NCBI GenBank assembly: GCA_028702545.1
Contig: JAQVOQ010000052.1
Coordinates: 1 to 6,671, forward strand
Reading direction: 5' to 3'
From: Clostridia bacterium
GTDB lineage: Bacteria > Bacillota > Clostridia > Christensenellales > UBA1242
DNA length: 6,671 nucleotides
Numbering within the stretch: the first letter of the stretch is position 1; the number at the start of each line of letters is the position of its first letter. The notes beneath the pieces were generated by a model. It was not told the origin of the DNA, did not search any database, and saw only the letters and a list, made by a program, of their open reading frames with translations. Positions 1 through 5,453 of the stretch are shown piece after piece. The translations under genes were made by a program, and so were the position numbers.

Positions 1-119
1 TCTAGTTTGCAACCACAATCTCCGCAAGTTGTGCTTTCGTCCGTAGCATCGTTATACCAATCAATTTCATCGCCACATTTAATAGGGTCATAAAGTTTTC
101 CTAAAATTAAATATTTCAT
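1..119 (-). CDS. Small Cys-rich zinc-ribbon-like protein (3' end beyond window)
   Basis: This is the 5' part of the last visible gene of the minus-strand operon; 39 codons are visible before the left edge cuts it. It begins MKYLILGKLYDPIKCGDEID and contains Cys15, Cys32, Cys35 and Cys37. The pattern, a CG pair followed by a C-x2-C-x-C cluster, looks like two zinc knuckles of a small zinc ribbon, but no metal site can be proven from half a protein. The start is well supported: the ATG (117-119) overlaps the TAA of the upstream gene as TAATG, and a GGAG lies about 8 nt upstream inside the last codons of that gene. Translation is therefore probably coupled to the 174-residue protein. I do not recognise a named family, and the length and C-terminus are unknown. 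Confidence 0.7.
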   Translation of the reverse strand, partial: MKYLILGKLYDPIKCGDEIDWYNDATDESTTCGDCGCKL

Positions 120-643
120 TATTCTTGCTCCATTTGTTGTTTTTGTTTTTCTTCTTTTAATGCTGATTCCGTCCAATAACCATAAAAATTTTTAGGGCGT
201 TTAATACCTAACTCTTTATACTCGGATTCAAGTTCTTTTCTTACATCTTTTAACTCATACGGGTGATAATCATCATAATATTTCCACTCGCCATTAAGAT
301 CAAATACATAAAAAAATTCAATCCAGGTATTTTCAAACAACTCATCTAGTGACACAACTTTTGCATTCACATTTTCTTCACCACGATCTCTATGATAAGC
401 GACAACAACACCTTCTTGTCTTTCGTTATAGTCAAAACTATGCGGTTTATTTGGGTCTGGATTAACATTCGGTGCCAGTACAGATATATCGCCTAAATTA
501 AGCAGTTCTTGCACCTTGTTTCTGTCCTTATAGTGGTCGATGAGCATTGCTCCATTATGTGTTAAATAGCCGTCACAGTGGCAATATATCGCCCTATATG
601 TGCCGTCCTCATTTTCTATTGTAATTAAACTTCTTGTACTCAT
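119..643 (-). CDS. Uncharacterised phage/ICE accessory protein (MSTRS... family)
   Basis: This 174-residue soluble protein belongs to a type often seen in phages, plasmids and conjugative elements and recognisable by its start (MSTRSLITIENEDGTYRAIY). It has a CHxDGYxxHNG motif at residues 21-31 (Cys23 stands where I recall Trp in many relatives), GDIS at 51-54, a VVAYHRDRGE segment at 80-89, and an aromatic strand YVFDLNGEWKYYD near 112-124. The C-terminus (about 134-174) is charged and probably helical. I know of no demonstrated function and propose none. The ATG (641-643) overlaps the upstream TAA as TAATG, and its Shine-Dalgarno GAAGGAG is encoded by the last codons of the upstream gene, so the start is firm. 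The gene hands over to the next by the same TAATG arrangement. Family membership is from memory of the motif pattern, not a search. Confidence 0.8.
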   Translation of the reverse strand: MSTRSLITIENEDGTYRAIYCHCDGYLTHNGAMLIDHYKDRNKVQELLNLGDISVLAPNVNPDPNKPHSFDYNERQEGVVVAYHRDRGEENVNAKVVSLDELFENTWIEFFYVFDLNGEWKYYDDYHPYELKDVRKELESEYKELGIKRPKNFYGYWTESALKEEKQKQQMEQE

Positions 644-1461
644 TATTCCATTTCTCCTTCGCTTTCATCTTCAATGTATTCATAAGTTCCTTTTGCTTCA
701 TTAAAGCGGTAAGAATCTTCTCCACCATAAATGTCAAAACATAATTCATAGGCTTCTTTTGAGTATTCCTCATAGTCGACTTCCTCTAACCATTGTCCCT
801 TTTGAAAAACAGCATATCCAGCATAATAGCCAAATTGCTCTTCTGCCCATTCATACTTAAAAGTATTTTCTGGATATAATTTTGATAACTCACACATTAA
901 ATCTCTAACATCGCTCCAAGCGGTATCAAAATAAATTTGATTATCATTTTCTACATGAGTGTGACAAGCATTCCACTTTGTGCCCCAGTTTGCGTTGCTC
1001 CAAGAATACCAGTCAAGGTGCCCATACTTTTGCAGGTTTTCAATCGCATGTTTTCCATACTCCAACAAACTGTTATTATAGTCTTTTAAATCCGAATCGT
1101 TTTGATGACTCTCCGTCACCTCTTTGATTTTCTCACTTGATAAAGCATTGTCGTATGAACGAAAAGCTTTTTTTATATTTAAATTTTGTAATAGCTCATT
1201 AAACTCTTCTTTGGCTAACTTTTCTTCTCCAAAATAATTTACTTCTGGATTAATTGAGGTTAGATAAACTTCAATTGCTCTATCGGTTAAACTTCCAGAT
1301 ACAATTTCTAAAGCTTTTGGCATACGAATAATTTTGTTAAAATCAAAATTAATTGTGTCTTCACTCTCGCCCTCATATCTTGTTGGCGTTGTTATTTTAT
1401 TAATAACTTCTAAAACATTCGGCCCACTTATTGTTAAGCGGCCCATTACCCAATTTGGCAT
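643..1461 (-). CDS. Api92-like protein, DUF1281 family (ferredoxin-like fold)
   Basis: A 272-residue protein starting MPNWVMGRLTISGP, the hallmark N-terminus of the Api92-like/DUF1281 family found in phages and conjugative elements. A second family signature, WYSWSNANWGTKWNA, lies at about residues 151-165, followed by an FDTAWS strand (about 178-183) and a WAEEQFGYYAGYAVF segment (about 205-219). This matches the usual layout of an N-terminal strand-rich module and a C-terminal ferredoxin-like domain. The middle (about 85-140) is charged and less typical. A longer reading frame runs 19 codons further upstream to 1518, but the ATG at 1459-1461 is preferred: it gives the canonical MPNW start and has AAGGAG (1469-1474) 7 nt upstream, whereas the longer form would overlap the LRR gene by 46 bases. 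No biochemical function is established for the family; phage and mobile-element occurrence suggests a role in takeover or entry, which is inference. Confidence 0.85.
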   Translation of the reverse strand: MPNWVMGRLTISGPNVLEVINKITTPTRYEGESEDTINFDFNKIIRMPKALEIVSGSLTDRAIEVYLTSINPEVNYFGEEKLAKEEFNELLQNLNIKKAFRSYDNALSSEKIKEVTESHQNDSDLKDYNNSLLEYGKHAIENLQKYGHLDWYSWSNANWGTKWNACHTHVENDNQIYFDTAWSDVRDLMCELSKLYPENTFKYEWAEEQFGYYAGYAVFQKGQWLEEVDYEEYSKEAYELCFDIYGGEDSYRFNEAKGTYEYIEDESEGEME

Positions 1462-1468
1462 AATTTTT

Positions 1469-1474
1469 CTCCTT
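1469..1474 (-). promoter_or_regulatory. Shine-Dalgarno AAGGAG that fixes the Api92-like start
   Basis: On the minus strand AAGGAG lies 7 nt before the ATG at 1461. Its first two bases are also the last two bases of the TAA stop of the LRR gene (TAAGGAG), so termination of one gene places the ribosome on the next. This decides in favour of the shorter 272-residue product. Confidence 0.85.
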
Positions 1475-2522
1475 ATATGTTTAATTCTGATACTGGTCTT
1501 AAATCGTACATCGACCAACTAGAGTTTTGATATTGTGTCAAGCTGTTATATGGCACATAAACTATAATAGCTGTGTTTATTATGCTGCCATTTATGTTTG
1601 GTGGAGTTAGGCGTTCTAACACTATGTACTGCAAGCCGTAACACTCCATAAACGCATTATTTCCGATTGCTTGCACACTTTCTGGTATAGTTATGCTAGT
1701 TAAGTTATAGCAATAGTAAAAAGCTTGTGAGCCAATGTAATTTACACTGTTTGGAATGGTTATGCTTTGTAAGTTTTCACAAAACCAAAACATTGATGAT
1801 GGTATTTCAGTCAAGTTTTGTGACAGCACAACATTTGTTAATTCAAAACAATGTTGAAACAAACCAAAGCCTGCGTAAGTTACGCTATTTGGCATTTCAA
1901 AACTGGTTAGCCTTGTTTGTTGAAACGCCTGACTTCCAATTGATTGCAAATTACTAGATAAACTAATATTATTTAGTGTTGAATTTGCAAACGCATAATC
2001 ACTAATACTTATTACTGTTTCTGGCAAAGTTACATTTGCAATATTTTGGTTATTATAAAAAGCATTTACGCCTATTGAGTTTGTCGCAATATCCGTGCCT
2101 TCAATGGCTGGCTTTATGCTAAATTGCACTTCCCATTTTTGTTCATAATAAGAGCCACCCCAAGGATAGGTAATTTCCTCAGATAAATCAGTTATTTTAT
2201 AATCAGTAATTCCAGCCTGCTGAGTAAAAGTATTGATATCATAAAAGTTAATAAACTCTAACTTTCTTGTTTCAAGCCTATCGGCAATTGTGTAAGCGGT
2301 AGGAATATTCACATCCACTTCCTGCCCAGAGTAATACAATAAACTGCCTGTATCGTTAAAATAATAATGATAATATGTGTTATTTGTTGCGTTCGAATCT
2401 AAGTTTAAGTTTTGACTTCCGCTTGCCTGTGTTAAACCAATTAGTGCGACAAAGCCCAGCACTATAATAAATAGTAATGCACCTAACGATAAGCCCGTTA
2501 CTTTGTTTTTTTCATCTTTCAT
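1473..2522 (-). CDS. BspA-like leucine-rich-repeat surface protein, membrane anchored
   Basis: A 349-residue protein with a short charged N-terminus (MKDEKNKVTG), one hydrophobic segment at about residues 11-31, and an extracytoplasmic remainder. The segment may be an uncleaved anchor or a signal peptide ending near TQASGS. Residues 35-155 are Asn/Tyr/Thr-rich and unassigned. Residues about 161-296 hold six tandem repeats of 22-23 residues of the LRR_5/BspA type, with the pattern L-x-x-I-x-I-P-x-S-V-x-x-I-G-x-x-A-F-x-x-C. A C-terminal cap (VYVPYNSLTQY ... LRPVSELN) typical of these proteins follows. There is no LPxTG or other sorting signal, so anchoring would be through the N-terminal helix. 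BspA-type repeats are known from adhesins and other surface proteins that bind host or neighbouring cells. The ATG at 2520-2522 has AAGGAG (2528-2533) 5 nt upstream, overlapping the stop of the ArdC-like gene. An LRR surface protein coupled between an ArdC-like and an Api92-like gene is unusual cargo. Confidence 0.88.
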   Translation of the reverse strand: MKDEKNKVTGLSLGALLFIIVLGFVALIGLTQASGSQNLNLDSNATNNTYYHYYFNDTGSLLYYSGQEVDVNIPTAYTIADRLETRKLEFINFYDINTFTQQAGITDYKITDLSEEITYPWGGSYYEQKWEVQFSIKPAIEGTDIATNSIGVNAFYNNQNIANVTLPETVISISDYAFANSTLNNISLSSNLQSIGSQAFQQTRLTSFEMPNSVTYAGFGLFQHCFELTNVVLSQNLTEIPSSMFWFCENLQSITIPNSVNYIGSQAFYYCYNLTSITIPESVQAIGNNAFMECYGLQYIVLERLTPPNINGSIINTAIIVYVPYNSLTQYQNSSWSMYDLRPVSELNI

Positions 2523-2527
2523 TTGTT

Positions 2528-2533
2528 CTCCTT
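2528..2533 (-). promoter_or_regulatory. Shine-Dalgarno overlapping the ArdC-like stop codon
   Basis: AAGGAG on the minus strand, 5 nt before the LRR gene's ATG. Together with the preceding T it forms the TAA (2532-2534) that ends the ArdC-like gene, so the two cistrons are likely translationally coupled. Confidence 0.8.
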
Positions 2534-3845
2534 ATTCTTGTTCTATTTCTTTACTTTTGTAAATATTATTAATCCTATTTGTAATTGCATAAAAGTCCGA
2601 ATACAATTCTTCGCCTTCTTGCAGGGCATATTTTTCCATATATTCGCTTACTCTTTTTATTTGATTATCCGTAATACTAATCCAGCCGCCCTCATCGTTG
2701 TAGCCAACTGCAAACACAGTTCCTACAATGCAGTCTTCATACTCTGGCACAAAAAAGTTGCCTGGCAAATTGTTAATTTTACCTTCTTCATTGCAAACAA
2801 TGTCAACATCTTCGGCAGTTGGGCAACCTACACATTCAATGTAGCCACCTACAATGTCTTGAAATCTCTTTAACTCATCTTCAACTTCTTTTATGTATGG
2901 TTTTTTATAAGGCTCTTTAATTAAAATTTTAATTTTTTCTTTCATTTGTTTCTCCTTTTCTTTTGTTTGTTCTTGAATATTTAATTTTTTTATCTCTTCT
3001 TCAATTTGTGGCTCTATTATTTTTAAAATTTGGCTTGATACATTTTTAATTACTTCCAAATTATCTCTAAACATTTCAATATTTTGATTACTCCAATTTG
3101 CAATGTAGCCCATATTAAAATCTTCTGTATTTAGCCCGAGTTTATTACTCACGACAAGTGCAACACTTTCCGCCTCAACCTCTTTAATGCCTGTTACTTG
3201 CATTTGTGTTAAGCCTTTAAAATTTGTCCTGTCTACATTTTCGGTTAAGGCGTGTGCAATTTCGTGAATTAAAGTAGTTAAAGTTTTTTCTTTTGGCATA
3301 TTAGCTTTTACGCTTATTATTTTTACCTTATAAGCACACACGCCGTCAGCCCCACCGCTAATATAAGGCACGAATTGCACCAAATAATTTGGCACCGTGC
3401 TTTTTAATGCATCTATGATTATTTGATAGTGCTTATCAATAATGCCACTATTAAAGTTTAATATTTCCAGCTCTTTTCCTTGGGTTTGACTATAATCAAA
3501 AACATACCCGGCTTTATAGCCAACCACTCTTGATATCTGCTCCTGCACATTCTCGCTTTTTTCGCTCTCATTTTCAAGGTTTTTAATAATTGGCATAATA
3601 ATCTTAATGCCTTTTTGACCAGGAAACACTGTTCGACCTAAACTGTTCCAAGTACTCAAACCCTTTACAAGCGATGCATTTTTTTGCTGACTAAAAATAA
3701 GCATTTGATTGCGAAGTGAGTAGTTATATAAATTGCTCATGCTTTTTAAAAACTCTTTATACTTTCCGCTTTTTAAATATTCAACCAACTGTTCATCGGC
3801 TTGTTTGATTAACTCATCAACTGAGCTTTGTTTTTTCTTTTGCAT
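2532..3845 (-). CDS. ArdC-like antirestriction/zincin protein fused to DUF3846
   Basis: This 437-residue cytoplasmic protein is the first gene of the operon. Residues about 5-90 form the ArdC-type N-terminal ssDNA-binding domain; YSLRNQMLIFSQQ (42-54) and the W-x2-LGR-x-V-x-PGQKGI pattern (66-80) are diagnostic. Residues about 105-275 are a zincin-like metallopeptidase domain with HEIAH at 194-198 and a downstream KEVEAE stretch (221-226) supplying the likely third Glu ligand. After a charged Lys/Glu/Gln linker (about 284-303) comes a DUF3846 domain (about 304-402) with VGGYIE (332-337), VCNEEGK (350-356) and a late VGTVFAVG strand. ArdC-family proteins bind ssDNA and protect incoming conjugative DNA from restriction; DUF3846 has no known role and is often a separate gene in mobile elements. 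The ATG at 3843-3845 has AAGGA (3853-3857) 7 nt upstream. The linker contains a strong internal ribosome binding site (see separate entry). The domain calls are confident; the substrate of the zincin is not known. Confidence 0.88.
   Translation of the reverse strand: MQKKKQSSVDELIKQADEQLVEYLKSGKYKEFLKSMSNLYNYSLRNQMLIFSQQKNASLVKGLSTWNSLGRTVFPGQKGIKIIMPIIKNLENESEKSENVQEQISRVVGYKAGYVFDYSQTQGKELEILNFNSGIIDKHYQIIIDALKSTVPNYLVQFVPYISGGADGVCAYKVKIISVKANMPKEKTLTTLIHEIAHALTENVDRTNFKGLTQMQVTGIKEVEAESVALVVSNKLGLNTEDFNMGYIANWSNQNIEMFRDNLEVIKNVSSQILKIIEPQIEEEIKKLNIQEQTKEKEKQMKEKIKILIKEPYKKPYIKEVEDELKRFQDIVGGYIECVGCPTAEDVDIVCNEEGKINNLPGNFFVPEYEDCIVGTVFAVGYNDEGGWISITDNQIKRVSEYMEKYALQEGEELYSDFYAITNRINNIYKSKEIEQE
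2943..2957 (-). promoter_or_regulatory. Internal RBS and ATG for a free DUF3846 protein
   Basis: Inside the ArdC-like/DUF3846 gene the minus strand reads AAGGAGAAACAAATG: a perfect Shine-Dalgarno (2952-2957) 6 nt before Met301 (ATG at 2943-2945), in frame. It nearly matches the real start of the next gene, AAGGAGAACAAATG. Met301 lies exactly at the linker/domain boundary, so initiation here would give a free 137-residue DUF3846 protein ending at 2532. Either the gene makes two products, or the site is a relic of two formerly separate cistrons. Purine-rich Lys/Glu codons can produce such a motif by chance, but spacing and position both fit. Confidence 0.55.
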
Positions 3846-3994
3846 TTATTTTTCCTTTTGTTTGATTTTGAGTAAAATAAAGTACATTTTGTATTTCTCT
3901 GAATAAACTTATTTCTCTGAATTTATTCTGAATTTATTCTGTAATTTCTATATTTTGTGTTAAAATTAATTTATAAAAACTAAGGTAGTGTTTT
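3846..3994. promoter_or_regulatory. Divergent intergenic control region
   Basis: These 149 bp separate the minus-strand operon from the plus-strand hydrolase gene and hold the start signals of both. On the plus strand TGtTAAAAT (3958-3966) is an extended -10 candidate that would give a leader of about 20 nt for the hydrolase; no good -35 is visible. On the minus strand no consensus promoter stands out in the AT-rich sequence, although the operon must start here. The centre carries the CTGAAT repeats listed separately. The region is non-coding in all frames as far as I can see. Confidence 0.55.
3893..3941. repeat. Short direct repeats built on CTGAAT (possible operator)
   Basis: CTGAAT occurs three times (3899, 3917 and 3928). 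ATTTCTCTGAAT is repeated exactly with an 18-bp period (3893-3904 and 3911-3922), and CTGAATTTATT is a perfect 11-bp tandem (3917-3927, 3928-3938) followed by a further CTG. GAATAAA at 3901-3907 is also the inverse of the two TTTATTC copies at 3922-3928 and 3933-3939. The 11-bp period, about one helical turn, and the place between divergent genes suit a regulator binding site. In such AT-rich DNA slippage is a possible alternative. Confidence 0.6.
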
Positions 3995-4477
3995 GTGAAA
4001 TCTATAATTGTAGTTGATATGCAAAGAGGCTTTATTAACAAAAACAATGAGCATTTAATAAATAAAATTAATACATATTTAAACTCTAATAAGTTTGATA
4101 ATATTTTCTATACAAAATTTTATAATAATGAAAATAGCCCTTTTGTTAATATATTAAAATGGTATGATATGTCAAACACCTATGAACAAAAGTTTGTGGT
4201 TTATTTTATGCCAAATGCAAACATATTTTCAAAAAATACTTATGGCTTAAATTCTGATAACATAAAAACATTAACTAAATTAAATATTAATGAAATTGAA
4301 GTTTGTGGAACAGATACTGATGCTTGTGTTTTAACTATTGCCTATCAATTATTTGATAGTAATATTAAACCAATTATTTTATCTGATTTATGTGCTTCGT
4401 CTTCAAACGATAAAAATATTCATAACAATGCTTTACAAATAATGGAAAGATCATTTGGTAAAGAATGTATTAAATAA
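3995..4477 (+). CDS. Isochorismatase/nicotinamidase-like cysteine hydrolase
   Basis: A 160-residue soluble enzyme of the isochorismatase-like superfamily. The likely catalytic triad is visible: Asp8 in the IIVVDMQRGF strand (4-13), Lys80 in FSKNTYGL, and the nucleophile Cys111 in CGTDTDACVLTIAY (104-117). IIL-S-DLCAS (127-135) is the usual strand after it. Members hydrolyse nicotinamide, isochorismate, ureido compounds or related amides; the exact substrate cannot be read here, and the protein is shorter than typical nicotinamidases (about 180-210 residues). The GTG start is the best choice because the first internal Met lies after the catalytic Asp; AAGG at 3982-3985 lies about 9 nt upstream. 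It is the only plus-strand gene and appears monocistronic, with its own promoter candidate and terminator. Hand counts of two 60-base stretches give about 20% G+C, well below the conjugation-type genes beside it, so its origin may differ. Confidence 0.85.
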   Translation: MKSIIVVDMQRGFINKNNEHLINKINTYLNSNKFDNIFYTKFYNNENSPFVNILKWYDMSNTYEQKFVVYFMPNANIFSKNTYGLNSDNIKTLTKLNINEIEVCGTDTDACVLTIAYQLFDSNIKPIILSDLCASSSNDKNIHNNALQIMERSFGKECIK

Positions 4478-4503
4478 TGTCAACTTTAAGTTGGCATTTT
4501 TTA
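4475..4503 (+). terminator. Rho-independent terminator of the hydrolase gene, shared with the convergent gene
   Basis: TGTCAACTTTAAGTTGGCA (4478-4496) folds into an 8-bp stem with one G-T pair and a 3-nt loop, directly after the hydrolase stop and followed by six Ts (4497-4502). The stop of the convergent VirB4 fragment lies within the T run. Read on the minus strand, the same hairpin is followed only by a weaker ATTATTT, so it is probably bidirectional but stronger on plus. Confidence 0.8.
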
Positions 4504-5310
4504 TTCAAATAATTCTCGTACATAATCGCTTGCGACAATTCTTATGTTTGTGCGATTTTGCGGGCTTGTAATTAAAAAGCAACAGCCACGCGGTAGGTTT
4601 ACTATGTTTTCACTTTCTACTTCGTTTATTTGCCCTGCTTTTTCATATAGAGAACATAAGTCGCTCATATCATTTGGTGACAAACTAAAAATTAGCGAGT
4701 ATTGACTCACATTAATAATGGCACTACTTTTTCTTGCAAGTTCTGCACTTCCAGTAAAGTCTTTTATGTTTTGCGTAATAACAATTTGCATGCCGTTATA
4801 CTTTCTTATTCGCTTACCTAGTTGATACATAAAGTCAAGCGCAATCGGGAATTTTTCGTCAATAAACACATGCGCCTCATCAATGGCTACAATAATTTTT
4901 CGGTCTGCTTTAAACTTAGAGTTATAATCTCTATTTTTTATTACTTCATTTTCAACCCATTTTAAAACAAGCAGCATTTGCGCGTTTGCAATTACATTGT
5001 TTTTGTTTGCTAGCAGTTTTTGAAAATTGAAACATATTAAATTTTCCTTAGGTGTAAAAGTTGTTGGCCCATTCCAAAGGCTTGAATTTCTGCCACCTGA
5101 TTTAAACTTACTTAAATAGTTGTTTAACACTTTTAAGCACGATTTTATATACTCATCCTTTTCGCTATTTAAGTTTTCTTCAATCAAAAAGCATAGGTCG
5201 TCAAATATAGGATAATTTTTAGCTTTTAGTTTAGTAAGGTTTGTTTTTGCAGTTATCTTTTTGCTTTTATAAACTTCTAAAATTAACTTGTTTATAAGCA
5301 ACCATATCAA
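4501..5310 (-). pseudogene. C-terminal fragment of VirB4/TraE-type conjugation ATPase
   Basis: The 269 readable residues correspond to the C-terminal half of a VirB4/TraE-family ATPase, the motor of type IV secretion in conjugation, whose full length is usually over 600 residues. Visible are LEVYKSKKI ... NYPIFDDL (about 11-39), Walker B KIIVAIDEAH (138-147, Asp144/Glu145), the GKRIRKYNG segment (165-173), MQIVITQN (174-181, Gln180) and the C-terminal GQINEVESENIVNLPRG (226-242). The N-terminal domain and Walker A are absent. The only start near the 5' end is a TTG at 5308-5310 without a Shine-Dalgarno; the first in-frame ATG is at residue 112. The frame stays open to about 5355 but turns into low-complexity AT-rich sequence with no Walker A. 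It cannot be a working ATPase alone and is best read as a remnant truncated at its 5' end. The fragment contains no stop or frameshift, so the damage may be recent, or a short product may still be made. Confidence 0.82.
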
Positions 5311-5311
5311 G

Positions 5312-5342
5312 TTATAATTTTTGTTTATAAAAAAAATTATAA
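5312..5342. repeat. Perfect 11-bp inverted repeat at the VirB4 truncation
   Basis: TTATAATTTTT (5312-5322) and AAAAATTATAA (5332-5342) are perfect inverse complements separated by 9 bp. The repeat sits just upstream of where recognisable VirB4 homology stops. The arms contain TATAAT in both directions. Only A and T are used, so chance is a serious alternative; the stem has no GC pairs and no T-run context to act as a terminator. Confidence 0.45.
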
Positions 5343-5361
5343 GGGATTTATTGATTTAATT

Positions 5362-5397
5362 GGAAATAAAAAATAGAGCTGTATATCAGCTCTATTT
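5362..5397 (-). terminator. Rho-independent terminator of the glycosyltransferase operon
   Basis: AAATAGAGCTG (5371-5381), a 5-nt TATAT loop and CAGCTCTATTT (5387-5397) make a perfect 11-bp stem. On the minus strand it is followed by a T-rich run (5370-5362), and it lies 57 nt beyond the stop of the glycosyltransferase, so it fits as that operon's terminator. It also insulates the VirB4 fragment from upstream transcription. Confidence 0.8.
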
Positions 5398-5453
5398 ATA
5401 TATTTATGATGCTTTATATAAAAAATACTTTGTGATTTTTGAATACTTTAATA

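Noticed and set aside
1334..1522. Plus-strand open frame of 62 codons
   Set aside because: It lies antisense to the Api92-like gene and the LRR gene end, with no family resemblance; its hydrophobic look reflects the complementary AT-rich codons.
1727..1957. Plus-strand open frame of 76 codons
   Set aside because: It is antisense to the LRR repeats of the BspA-like gene and shows no independent coding evidence.
2523..2873. Plus-strand open frame of 116 codons, Phe-rich and membrane-like
   Set aside because: It is the antisense shadow of the DUF3846 domain; the Phe runs come from Lys/Glu codons read backwards.
3893..3941. CRISPR-like repeat array
   Set aside because: The repeats are only 11-12 bp, nearly contiguous and without unique spacers of regular length.
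5336..5341. TATAAT on the minus strand as a promoter for the VirB4 fragment
   Set aside because: There is no -35 at a suitable distance, the surrounding DNA is almost all A and T, and the downstream TTG has no ribosome binding site, so a functional promoter cannot be supported.
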